A stretch of DNA of 64,000 nucleotides from Rhodotorula mucilaginosa (taxonomy: Eukaryota; Basidiomycota; Microbotryomycetes; Sporidiobolales; Sporidiobolaceae), in NCBI GenBank assembly GCA_034406715.1, contig CP137867.1, positions 930,001 through 994,000 on the forward strand. Reading direction: 5' to 3'. Made by a program: the position numbers and the translations under genes. Every line of letters begins with the position of its first letter. Position 1 is the first letter of the stretch. The notes under the pieces are model-generated. The model did no database searches, was not told the DNA's origin, and saw only the letters and a program-made list of their open reading frames with translations. Positions 54,598 through 64,000 of the stretch are shown here, one piece after another.

Positions 54598-56455
54598 TTA
54601 CCGGCCGTAGGTCGGCAACTGCTGCGGCTTGTTGTCGAAGATCTCCTCGATCTCGGCCATGACCTTGTCGTCGAGCTTCGGCAGGAGCTTGAGCGCCTCG
54701 AAGTTCTCTTCCAGCTGTTCTGGCCTTGTGGCGCCTAGAATTGTCGAGCTATGCATAGGAGGCTTTGTTAGAGCTCTGGAAGAATGCAGAGAAGCGCAGA
54801 AAAGGAAAACGTACGAGACGTTCGGGTTCTTCGCGCACCAGGCGAGCGCCAGGGCAGCGACGTTCGATCCGCCGAGGCGCTTCGAGAGTGCATCGAGCTT
54901 GCGGATCTTCTCCTGCTCCTTCTTGCCCTCCGGCGACTCGAGCTGCTTGATGCGGTCCTCGTAGAACGACGGGTTGGTCTTGAAGCGCGAGTCCTCCGGA
55001 ATGCCGTTCTGTGTCCGGTCAAAAGGTCAGCTACAATCTGCAATATGTTTTGATAGAAGGTAACGAAGAAGGCGAGAAGATAGCGCGTGAGGGAGCGGTG
55101 AAATGAAGACGTACCATGTACTTGCCGGAAAGGTAGCCGCCCGCGAGCGGCGACCAGATCATTGTGCCATACCCATACTTTTGGAACAGTGGAGCGTATT
55201 CAACCTCGAACTTCTCGCGGTGGAGCAGACTGTGTGGATGTACGGGAAGTCAGCGCCAGGCGCCAATTTGTTGAGACACGAAGAAAGAAAAAAAAAGCCT
55301 GCCTGTACTGGGGTTGCTCCACAATGGGCCCAATGAGTCCCAGGCGGTCGGCAATGCCAATAGCCTCCTGGATTTGCGTGGCGGTCCACTCACTCGTGCC
55401 CCAGTAGAAGCTGAGACCTTTCTCGATGACATGGTTAAAAGCGCGGACGACCTCCTCCATCGGAGTAGCCACATCAGGCCTATGAGCCAGTACGACGTCC
55501 ACGTAATCGAGCTGGAGGCGTTTGAGAGAAGCGTTCAAGCCTTCGATGATGTGCTGCAGTGGGAGAGGAAGGTCGTCAGGATCCGTGCCTGCAGCGGAAT
55601 CTGCCCGCCGGAGGCCCTGCCCGCCCGCGTGGGAGTTCGGAGATCGGTAGTTCGTGGCATAGACCACGTCTCGCAGACACGCAATGTCTCAGATGACGAA
55701 GAGGTGGAGAAAGTCCGTTCGCTTACCTTGCGGGAGAGACCCTTCTGGTTCGGGTCACTCTTGCCGGTGCCGAAGAAGCTATCCGCCCGCCGGAGCGTCG
55801 TGAATATAACCAATACGGCCCAAATAAGAGCAAACATACGCACATCTTGGTCGAAACGACGATCTGCGAGCGGTCGACGTCGAGCTCCTTGAAGACGCGA
55901 CCCATCTCGATCTCGGACTGGCCGTTCGAGTAGATCTCGGCGCTGTTTGCGTCATCATATTCAGAGTAAGTGACCGTCCATGCACGAATGCCACCGGTCG
56001 AGGAGAAGAGCGCTGGGAAGGGGAAGGCGAAGGGAGAAGGAGAAGGGACGACGGACTTGTCGAAGAAGTTGACTCCGTTGTCGAGAGCGGTCTTGATCAG
56101 ATCCTTGACCGGATCGCCCTTTACCGTGCCGCCGACCGTAAGCCACCCTCCGTACGAGAAGCTGCGGTATAGACAAGGTCAGGGCCGCGTCTCCCGATTT
56201 CCCGTCGTTCATTCCCAGACGTACACCGAGACCTTGAGACCAGTTCGGCCGAGGTGCTTGAAGACCATATCCCTGTAGACATGCTAGTCAGCTATCTACA
56301 CTCGCCATAAGAGAGGTGTACGAGGAGCGGGGAGGGGTGCAGGCGATGACACCATGTGGTGCAGGCAATCTTGAGAAGGCCAAGCGAAGACCGCCCCTCC
56401 CTGCGCCTCTGGGAATAAGGCACGGGACGTACTTGGGCTGGTAGTCGTAAGGCAT
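54598..56455 (-). CDS. Aldo-keto reductase, K+-channel beta-subunit-like (AKR6 type), 345 aa
   Basis: Minus-strand exons 56455-56433, 56272-56225, 56161-56057, 55942-55844, 55778-55727, 55553-55303, 55229-55115, 55008-54815 and 54748-54598. TIM-barrel oxidoreductase with the tetrad Asp/Tyr in NGVNFFDNAEIYSNG, Lys in VVSTKIFFG and His in VLAHRPD. Segments [45 protein letters not shown] and [19 protein letters not shown] are typical of the Kv-beta/fungal AKR6-like group. It should reduce aldehydes with NADPH in the cytosol; a channel role is not implied. Intron 55302-55230 starts with GC after TACAG and is followed at once by a run of T on the transcript strand; using the overlapping GTACAG instead would lose the conserved Tyr-Ser. 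Confidence 0.9.
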
Positions 56456-56961
56456 GTTGGGCAAGGTGTCTTTGATGTAAGCGAGGCGAAAAGAGCAGAA
56501 GAGAAGGGGAGAGACCACCGAGAAGACTCGACCCGCATCGCAGGCAGACAAAGTGGAGGCGAGAGCCGATCGATGGTGACGTGTTCTTGCGTGCGTGAGC
56601 AAAGTTCAGACTCTATGGTAGAGGTTTGAACGCGCGGAGGAGTGCGTAGCAACATGGGATATAGCGCATAAAGGAAAAAGATCTGCCCGATACCGATACC
56701 GAAAACCCAGCTCAGCTGGCGGCCGGAAGGCCATGATATGATGCACCTTGATGGGTCAAGCCAGCTTGCGGATCCGCAGGCCTTGGATGTGCAAGTCATG
56801 CAGCAGCTTTCTCTGCTCCCGCTTTGGTGGTGCAGAGATGAGCCCACTCCCATCGACCGACTACGTCCAGGAGAGGGCACGAGCGAGAGAGGGGAGAATG
56901 TTGCGAAGTTGCGAATGGAAGGCTGTACACAGCGAAGGTGGTCAAGAGGCGAAGGAGACAC
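56456..56961. other. Intergenic: AKR6-type promoter and COA3 3' region
   Basis: 506 bp between two minus-strand genes. It should contain the reductase promoter; no clear TATA box, ORF or repeat was recognised. Confidence 0.4.
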
Positions 56962-57495
56962 CTAGACCAACCGCCGCGGGTACTGCTCGGCGGGGACGTC
57001 CTCGCCTATCCGTCCGAGTCGGTCCACGGGAGGTGCACCCCAGACCAGCTTGCTGTCGGTTCCGCGACCGCCGAACGCTCCGCGGAGCCTGCCCAGAACG
57101 GAGGAAGACGTTTGGCCGTCGACAACCGGCACAGGTGCGGGCACGCCCGGTGCCGCGGCCGATACGGGTGCCATAGAGGGGGCGAGCGGCGCCACACCCT
57201 GCTTGACGGCGAGCCGGTCGGCGACGACGGCCTCCTTCTCGCGGCGTTCGTCCTCGATCGAGCGAGCCAGTCGGCGCTGTTCCTCCGAGACGGGTTGGTC
57301 GAGGTCGGAAAAGTCGTCCTGGGCGACGGCGCGGATCGAGTACATGTAGACCGAGAAGGCGAAGGCGGTGATGAGGCCGCCGGTGATAAAGTTGCGAGTG
57401 CGGAACGGGCGGCGGGCGCGCTTGAGCCCTTCCGAGACGCCGTAGCCGCCCGGGTGGTAGGTGGCGCGAGCCTGTCGGTTCGAGAGTCCGGACAT
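56962..57495 (-). CDS. COA3: Cytochrome c oxidase assembly factor COA3, 177 aa
   Basis: Single exon, the only complete intron-less gene here. After a basic N-terminus (ATYHPGGYGVSEGLKRARRPFRTRN) comes one transmembrane helix (FITGGLITAFAFSVYMYSI) and the conserved RAVAQDDFSDLDQP motif of Coa3 in the intermembrane-space part, then a Glu/Arg helix and a Pro/Ala/Gly-rich tail. Coa3 sits in the inner mitochondrial membrane and with Cox14 couples COX1 translation to complex IV assembly. Yeast Coa3 is about 85 aa; this protein carries an additional C-terminal ~90 residues. It is head to head with ATP12. Confidence 0.85.
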   Translation of the reverse strand: MSGLSNRQARATYHPGGYGVSEGLKRARRPFRTRNFITGGLITAFAFSVYMYSIRAVAQDDFSDLDQPVSEEQRRLARSIEDERREKEAVVADRLAVKQGVAPLAPSMAPVSAAAPGVPAPVPVVDGQTSSSVLGRLRGAFGGRGTDSKLVWGAPPVDRLGRIGEDVPAEQYPRRLV

Positions 57496-57885
57496 GGCGG
57501 GTTTTTTCTGGAGGTTGAACGGGAAGAGCGAGAGCGAGAGCGAAAGGTGCACAGTGGAAAGCCGGGTACCGGTCAGCTCAGCCGTGGAAGCCGGTCGGTG
57601 TACCTGGCCGTACCAGCCTGTGCGCCGCACTCACAATGTAGACTGGCTGGTGCGCGTTTGGCGGACGACGATGGCAAGGTGAAGCGAGTGCAAGTCGGGG
57701 GTGAGGAGTCGGGAGTGCGAGCTGCAAGCGGGTGAGTCAGGTCAGCAGTCAGGTAGAAGTATGGCAACTGATATGGCTGTACCTCTCGCGTAGGGCTAGA
57801 CGTGGATGTGGTGGCAAGAGCGAGACCCGTCTTCGAGATTTCCGGCTCGTTCGCTCCGACTCGCTCCACTCATTCCCGCCCCAAG
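57496..57885. promoter_or_regulatory. Bidirectional promoter COA3/ATP12
   Basis: 390 bp between the start codons of two mitochondrial assembly factors. Shared control is plausible from the shared process but no specific site is assigned. Confidence 0.45.
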
Positions 57886-59180
57886 ATGCTCCGGACTATC
57901 GCTTCCAAGAGGCTACTGCAGACTCCGACTGCCTGCGCTCGATGCCTCAGCTCTTCCGCACCCGCGCGCGAGGCAGCAGCAGCAGCGGCAGCCACTTCGC
58001 AAGCAAACCGTACATCTTCACTCTCTCCCCGACAGACACCGCTCAAGACTGTGACTGACCGGATCGTCCGATGCAGAGGCTGAGAAGCAGATGAAGCGCT
58101 TCTGGAAGACGGTCGGAGTCGAGACGAGGCCAGAAGGTAATGCGCGCATCCGCTCTCTGCAATTCCACCAGCAGATCAAGCCTGACCCCTCCCCCCCGTG
58201 CTCTACAGGTCAAATCGCCGTCCTACTCGACCACCGAACCCTCAAGACTCCGGGCGGTGTGCCCTTGACGATCCCGAAGGAGCGGTTGCCCGTCGCCCTT
58301 TGCATCGCCGACGAGTGGGAGAACCAGACGGCGGTCCTGAAGCCCCATACCCTGCCCATGGTGCGCCATTCACCTGCACGCCACGCGGACCAGTGTAGAC
58401 TAACAACCCGCGCACGCGACATACAGACGTCGATCGCGGCAAGAGCTCTGGACGGACTCAAGGACGCCGAGATGCGAAAAGACGTCGTCGCGTACCTGCT
58501 GCGGTATCTCGATACCGACACAGTCTGGTGCGTCTCGTCTCTTTGTCGCACTGCAATCCCTCCCTATGTTCCCGCCGTGCCAACGCGACTCTTTTGTTTC
58601 AGCTTCCACGAAACATTCCCGGACCGCCTCGTCAAGCTGCAGGACGCGCACTGGATCCCCTTGATCGAGTGGGTCGAAAAGACCTACGACGTCAAGATCG
58701 AACTGTACGAGAGCATCCTCAACACCCGGCAACCCGATGCGACGGTCCTCAAACTCGGCTCGGTCGTGTCAGATTTCGACGCCTTCAAGCTCGCCGGTGC
58801 GGACCCACTTTCTTCTACTTTCGAGAAGCAGGCCCCTCGCTGAATCTGTGAGCGCACATAGCTTTCGAGCGCGCCGTCCTTGCGAGCAAGTCGTACCTGA
58901 TCGCGCTCGGCGTCGTCGAGGGTTTCCTCTCGGTCGACGAGGCCGCCAAGGCCGCGCACGTCGAAGTGCAGAGCCAGATCGACCGCTGGGGCGAGGTCGA
59001 AGACAGTAAGTGGAGGGTTCCCGACCATTTTTGAAGCTCGTGCAGACTCAGTGGGAGCGCTGTCATGTTGATTCTTGTACATCTTCGTCACTCGCAGCCC
59101 ACGACGTCGACCACCAGGACGTCCGAGTCCGCCTCGGCGCGGCAGCTCTCCTCGTCGCCTCGCAACCTCAACTCGCATGA
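57886..59180 (+). CDS. ATP12: ATP12, mitochondrial F1-ATPase assembly chaperone, 285 aa
   Basis: Exons 57886-58009, 58077-58136, 58209-58360, 58427-58527, 58603-58796, 58862-59005 and 59098-59180. The N-terminal ~40 residues are Arg/Ser/Ala-rich without acids at first (MLRTIASKRLLQTPTACARC), a typical matrix presequence. The mature part shows the ATP12 (PF07542) features KRFWKTVGVE, VLLDHRTLKTPGG, LCIADEWENQ, HWIPLIEWVEKTYDV and KSYLIALGVVEGFLSVDEAAKAAHVE. Atp12 binds free F1 alpha subunits and delivers them to F1 assembly in the matrix. The first intron was placed at 58010-58076 because it restores the frame and has a good CTGAC branch site. Confidence 0.92.
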
Positions 59181-59765
59181 GCCCGTTGGGCCCAACGTGG
59201 ACGCTATCGCCCGACTACGGCGAGCGTGCGGCTCTGGTTGAGGAGGAGCACCGGCGCCTTGCACATCGGGCGCCGGAGTCAACCGCGGGGGCGGGTTTGG
59301 CACGAGCGAGGGTTTCTCTTGTACACTGTGGGGACTGTCGGATGTGTACAACACTGCACTGCACCATGATGAGTTATAGTCCTTCGGAAGAGTTGAGTGT
59401 CCACTACGAGTCAAAGGCGTTCTGCGGGTGTTGCCTGTGTCCGCTCCTTGGGCAGCAATATATTTTGCTCCGGCTAGAGACGTAGCTCTTGCAGAGTTGC
59501 AGACTTGGCTCGTCGTCGTCCTCGGCGCCTAGCTGTGACCGCTCGTCACGGTCCCTCGTCCCAACCGACTCGACTCGACTCCTCCTCCCGCACCGTCGGC
59601 CAGCTCTCTCCCGCGCGACGATAGCGCGGCATAGCGTGTCCGTACAGCGTAGAAGGAGCTCCGATCTGCGCATACCGTCGACCAGCACTGGAGGGCTGGC
59701 CAGCGGCCCCACACGGCATACACTCGCCACCTCTCAAAGTCACTCGCCAACGCTAGACCCGACGC
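59181..59765. other. Intergenic: ATP12 3' region and next promoter
   Basis: 585 bp between two plus-strand genes. No conserved ORF, repeat or RNA gene was recognised; the last ~200 bp probably hold the leader of the next gene. Confidence 0.4.
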
Positions 59766-61602
59766 ATGTTTGGAGAGTGCCACTCCGAGTCGCCACGACT
59801 TCCATCGGTCAGTATCTTGCACAGCTGCGACTTCGTTGCCACAGGGAACCTCGCGCTGACCCTTTCCGGAGCCTCCTTCCCTCCGCCTCAAAAGCCGTGG
59901 CTGAGTCGATCCGCAACAACCGGCAGCTCGCCTTCACCGCTCACGCTCCCGTCGCCGAGTAGCAGCAGCAGCTCGAATCCATCAACTCCGACAGATGTCA
60001 CCGCCACCACGAGGGGGATCCGCGCCCGGCGAAGAAGCTCGCTCGAGGCGCAGGCGCTCGAGTTGCTCGAAGGCCTCGCCGAAGAGTTCGACGCCTTTGC
60101 ACTTGGACAGGACAAGCAAAGCGGAGGTGCATTCATTACACCAGAGCTGGAGCAGGTCGCTGTGACGGAGGCCAGCGCAGCGGGGCTGCAGCCAGAGGTC
60201 GACCATCAGGGCAACGTGAGTTCAACCAAATCGACGCTCCATCAAAAGTCGCGGCTATTCCAAAAGGCTAAACAGATATTGGGCAAACATCCAGATCGAA
60301 TACAAGCTCAAGATAGCAATGCCGACGAGCATCCACCGGCTCGAAAAACTCCGGACGCAGCTCAAGTGGCGACTCGTCGAGGGAGGCGGAACCGCCGTTT
60401 ACGAGCTTGGCCTACTCGACAACGGGACGCTGGTCGGCCTGAACCAAGAAGAGATGGAGCAGTCGCTGAAGACTCTGGCACAGATGCTGGCGGGGCTCGG
60501 AGGAGGGCGGATACAGATCTCGCGGGTGATCCAGATCGGTCTCGGATCCGACCCTTCTTCGTCGTCGTCGTCACCGCCGCCTCGGGCTCTCGACGGCTCC
60601 GGGCCACCTTCCCCTTGCTCTATCTTTCCTTCCTTCGACGTCCTCGCAGACGACGACGACATCTCCTTTGTCGCATCCGGCACGCCTCCTGTCGTCGACC
60701 CCCTCACGGGCGAGACGTCCATCTTCCCTCCGCCGCGAATACGGGGCCCGATTCCCTTTCCAGCCGACCGCTCGGAGGAACAGCAAGCCGCTTTCCGCCG
60801 CGACAAGCGCGATGCTCGACGAGCACGAAGACGAGACGCCGAATTATCAGCAGCAGCAGGCGCCGGCTCGCGGTCCTCTGTCTCCTCTTCCTCGCTCTCT
60901 TCCTCGCTCGAATCTTCTCGTGCCTCAACGCCCGCCTCATCAGATCCTCCGCCGACGCCACCAATAACCATCCCGCCGCGGTCGTTTCACGCATCCTATC
61001 CGTCGGCGATCGAGCCGCGAACCAAACCGCCCAAGCCCCCCAAGCCGCCGCGTCCGACAACGGCTCGCTTACGCAAATTGGAGACGACAGTTCACGACGA
61101 GAAGGAAGAGTCTACTACTACTACACTTGCGGCAGCCAGACCGGCGACTCTCGTCATCGCCACCGCCACCACCACCGCTGCTGCGGCTCCGCAGCCCACC
61201 CCGTTCAAGCCGATCCTCCCGCAAGACTGCGACGAAGTTCGCTACGTCGTCGAAGCGATTGTCCACAAAGCCGGGTACGCCTCGGCTGCGCGGAGAAGGC
61301 GAAAGAGCAGCAGCGGCGGGAGTGCGGCGGCGGCGGCTGGCCTTTCGTTTGAAGACGTCGGCTCGCTCGGATCGACCGCGACCAGCGCTGATCAAGACGG
61401 GTCAGCAGCCACGGCGAGTCCTCGCGGTCAGCTGATCGATGGATCCGACGGCGGCGAGGAGGACGGAGACAGCGACGCGGAATCGCTGTTCGAAGGCGAC
61501 GAGGGGTGGAACTACCTCGAGTTTGACCTCTCGGCGGCGGCGGCTGCAGCGACTGCTGCACATGCAGCCAGTCACGCACGGGCTTCAGCACTGTGCGCCT
61601 GA
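59766..61602 (+). CDS. Protein with GTPBP1-like N-terminal region but no GTPase domain, 585 aa
   Basis: Exons 59766-60215 and 60295-61602. The segment GNIEYKLKIAMPTSIHRLEKLRTQLKWRLVEGGGTAVYELGLLDNGTLVGL followed by MEQSLKTLAQM matches the region that precedes the G domain in GTPBP1/GTPBP2-type translational GTPases. In those proteins a P-loop (GxxxxGK) GTPase follows; here no P-loop, NKxD or similar motif appears. Instead there is Ser/Asp/Pro/Arg/Ala-rich sequence and a short C-terminal DCDEVRYVVEAIVHKAGYAS. The protein may be a stand-alone relative of that domain with an unknown role. The start at 59766 is tentative. Confidence 0.6.
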
Positions 61603-62096
61603 AACCCGTCGTATCGGATCTTCGACTCTCACGTGCCCCTTTCGATCCTTCTTTCGTGCCGTTCTTCGAAATCTTGCGTCTCGTTCTTCGGTGGCGCTCG
61701 TCGGAGGACCGGGTCTCACCCGCCTTAACTTCTTGGAAACTCTTATTACCTCATACGACATCGTGAGGCTTTTCTTGGCGAAAGTGAACATGGGCCGACG
61801 TCGATCTCTGCCCTGCATGGGAAGGGCACCTGACCTGCCTGTTGGGCAGTGTGCGGTGTGAGGGTCCGATCTATCGCTAAGGCGAGAACGCCTGAAAATC
61901 CAGTCCGGGAGTGTGTCCTAGCTAAGGGCGGGCCGGACTTGCAGCTCTTCTCGCGACTGTGTGTTCCCGCTTCGACGATCCCGCCAGTCCCGCCTCTTTC
62001 ACGTTTTGGTACTTGCCCGCCCGCCGTCGCCTATCATGCGCAAAGACTATCCATGTTTCTTGCTCTCAACGCCAGTCAAGCTCTTCGCAGCAAAGG
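61603..62096. other. Intergenic region, 494 bp
   Basis: Between two plus-strand genes. The first ~150 bp are T-rich (3' UTR-like). No other element was recognised. Confidence 0.4.
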
Positions 62097-62848
62097 ATGC
62101 CGAGGCTGCTGAGCACTCCAGAACCGCAAGTCAACATGAAACAAATCGCCGGAGAGAACGTCTTTGCCGAGAAGGCCAACCTGCGCGAGCAGTTTGACGG
62201 CGACAGCGTCGCTTCTACGGACTCTTCCGACTGCAGCACCGACGCACCCTCTCTCTGCGTTCCGGAGATTGTCGTGACGCCCCCCGACTGGCCGTCGTCG
62301 GCCGACGGCGGTCTGAGGCTCGACTTTTCCTGTCAAGGCTGGTTCGTCCCGACCCATTGCTTCCGACGACCCCATTCCCTTGCTGACCTGGCTCACTTTA
62401 CAGGTCCTCGAGCAGTCCGGAAGAGTACAGCAGCGGCGACTCGGACGCTCGCGAATGCGCATCGATCCTCGACCGCCTGATGCTCTCGTCGTCGCCCCGG
62501 CTCAAATCGCCACAGCGACCCGTCGCGCCGGACCTCGTGCTCCGCGCCGCACGCCGCGAGCTGTTGCTGCAAGAGATCGATGCATGGAGTCGCGTCGCGG
62601 ACGAACGGCTGGCGCAATGGCTTCAGGGATCTCCGACGTCGTCGTCGTCGTCGTCGTCGTCATCGTCGACCTCGAGTTCGAGGACGCGGGACGCGCAACT
62701 GGCATCGCGGGCAGCCACCAGGCGGCAGCCGAGGACGAGCGACGTTGACCTCCGAGTCTGGGTCCTGCATCGAGCCCTCGGAACGCGTCACGAGCTGTAC
62801 TCACCACGGGAATCGAGCGCGAGGCCGCCATGGGCGCTGTTGGTATAA
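62097..62848 (+). CDS. Unidentified Ser-rich protein, 229 aa
   Basis: Exons 62097-62341 and 62404-62848, joined so that ...DFSCQGW continues into SSSPEEYSSGDSDARECASILDRLM; the 62-nt intron has a CTGAC branch site and a TTTACAG acceptor but a GTTCGT donor. The N-terminal half is rich in Asp, Ser and Thr (DGDSVASTDSSDCSTDAP) with a basic start. A middle part could be helical (RAARRELLLQEIDAWSRVADERLAQWL). A run of Ser is encoded by a (TCG)n tract near 62637-62670. I do not recognise a family; SP-type sites suggest possible phosphorylation. Confidence 0.5.
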
Positions 62849-62975
62849 GTGAACGACTCGGGATTGCAACGGATGGGGAGATGAGGAGGGGGTATACTGT
62901 GAATGTGTGTAAAAAGATGCTGTTGTACAAGACACTTGTAACACCGGTTGTCGATCCAGGAAAAGAGAAGCCGAG

Positions 62976-64000
62976 CTAGTCGTCCCAGAACCAGCCTCGT
63001 CGCCAGCTGGTCCTGCTCTCGAGGGCCATCCGCAACTGATTGACGAGGTTGTGCGCGTACACGATGCCGCCGGGTACAAGGAGCGGGTGCACCTTTTCCT
63101 GGAAGGCCTGATAACCCTCGAGCACGTGACCGAAATCTGCACAAGCCCGAACGTCCTCGCGTCAGCATCTCCTCACTTCACTACGGTTTTGAAGGGGACA
63201 GACAGACCGAAGACGGGCAGGCCTTCTGAGCGCGCCACTTCTTCCTGCAGGTGCCGCAACTGATGCACCCGCCTGTTGGAGGAGAGCGAGTCAGCCGTCG
63301 CCCAGCTTGACAATCTTGACAATGAGAGACAAGGCATGCGGTACGAACACTGCGCGAGAGCGTAACGGTTAGCGCCAAGCACGAGGATAGATCGGGGAGC
63401 CAGTGGAACGCACGATTCGTGATATACTGCGTGCCCTGCACGGCATCATCGGTCCGATGCAGCTTGCGGAAGACGAGTCGCGCTCGCGGAAACGTCTCGC
63501 GGAGGTGCGCGATCGTATGCCGCATCCGCTCTTGCCACCATGCGAGTTGCTCGGGGGTCAAGGGGATCGTCAAAGACCAGCGAGTCTTGTCGTCCTGCAT
63601 GCCAAACAGCGCCTGGGGAAAGGTGACCCGCGTCAGCGACAGCCTCGGGTGAAGGAGTCACTCAGAACAGGCGGCGCACGAGGTCCCACATCCCGCTGTG
63701 TAGCTGGACGACGTCGATCTTGTCGGTTCCGCCTAGTTGACGAACGGCGGGAACGAAAAGCTCGTCTATCCGCCGCTCGATCCGGCCGGGCGCGTGCCAA
63801 TCGTTGTGATCGGGCGAGTTGAACTCGTCGAGGGCGTCCATGCCGTAGTGGAACCCGTTAATGACGCGCATCGCGATCCCTTTACCGCTCGCGAACGGGA
63901 TCTCGCAGCGGTGCATCAGCCCGCGTTGATCCCAGCCGTCGAATTTCGGTCCGTGACCGCGCGTCAAGTCGGGCGGGTACGGGCCCGGAGGTCGCTTTCC
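62976..64000 (-). CDS. SGNH-hydrolase-like protein, C-terminal part (runs off window)
   Basis: Minus-strand exons: 64000-63680 (open at the edge), 63612-63414, about 63349-63312, 63259-63208 and 63136-62976. The joined frame contains DKIDVVQLHSGMWDLALFGMQ, similar to the hydrophobic 'no-something-GxWD' strand of SGNH/PC-esterase-like fungal proteins, then LTPEQLAWWQERMRHTI, RARLVFRKLHRTDDAVQGTQYITN, LRHLQEEVARSEGLPVFDFGHVLEGY and a C-terminal VHPLLVPGG...WFWDD. The pattern (central strand, Arg/His block, conserved end) fits the fold, but the catalytic Ser block would lie outside the window. The junction around 63312-63259 is uncertain. Confidence 0.5.

Noticed and set aside
56433-56455. AKR6-type gene starting at a later exon
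   Set aside because: The 23-nt first coding exon gives MPYDYQPK, a usual start for this group, and joins in frame to DMVFKHLG.
62637-62670. (TCG)n tract as a stand-alone microsatellite or mobile-element trace
   Set aside because: It lies inside an open frame and encodes a Ser run typical of disordered fungal proteins.
1-64000. Transposons, virus-like elements, CRISPR arrays, secondary-metabolite cluster
   Set aside because: No integrase, transposase or reverse-transcriptase motif, terminal repeats, regular spacer arrays, or PKS/NRPS/terpene genes were seen; neighbours are unrelated housekeeping genes.

Overview
The window looks like nuclear DNA of a GC-rich, intron-dense basidiomycete yeast, probably Pucciniomycotina/Microbotryomycetes (Rhodotorula/Rhodosporidium/Sporobolomyces type). 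That placement is inference from base composition, the many 50-100 nt introns (usually GTGAGT/GTAAGT donor, CTGAC-like branch site, CAG acceptor) and the gene content. I reconstructed 27 protein genes by joining exons by eye. For every complete model the summed exon length is divisible by three and the family motifs stay in frame across the junctions. No rRNA, convincing tRNA, CRISPR, transposon or virus-like element was seen.

Left part (1-19 kb): a partial unidentified gene (-) diverges from an aldo-keto reductase (+). Then come a 25-cysteine metallothionein, a membrane protein fusing a sugar-nucleotide epimerase-like domain to an exostosin (GT47) domain, mitoribosomal protein mS35 (-), a LEA-2-type membrane protein (+), casein kinase I (+) and a small ECM15/UPF0045 thiamine-binding-type protein (-) built partly from micro-exons.

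Middle (19-47 kb): a Zn2Cys6 regulator (+), an Fpg-type DNA glycosylase (-), the SCT1/GPT2-type glycerol-3-phosphate acyltransferase (-), nucleoporin NUP133 (+, 19 exons), UFD1 (-), acetoacetyl-CoA synthetase (-), the transmembrane nucleoporin NDC1 (-) and a type II membrane GT31 glycosyltransferase (-).

Right part (47-64 kb): OGG1 (+), a small tail-anchored protein (+), the splicing factor SF3B6 (-), two tandem glutathione S-transferases (+), a K+-channel-beta-like aldo-keto reductase (-), COA3 (-) head to head with ATP12 (+), a protein with only the N-terminal region of GTPBP1-type GTPases, an unidentified Ser-rich protein and a partial SGNH-like protein (-).

Most neighbours are unrelated housekeeping genes and no biosynthetic cluster or defence system is evident. 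Functional echoes are two 8-oxoguanine-repair glycosylases (FPG and OGG1), two nuclear-pore genes (NUP133 and NDC1), two secretory-pathway glycosyltransferases (GT47 and GT31) and a divergent pair for respiratory-complex assembly (COA3/ATP12). The most unusual features are the epimerase-exostosin fusion with an apparently dead epimerase site, the repeated-unit metallothionein, and the intron architecture: five GC-AG introns, 10-, 14-, 16-, 19- and 20-nt exons, and a UFD1 start codon that sits alone in its coding exon.
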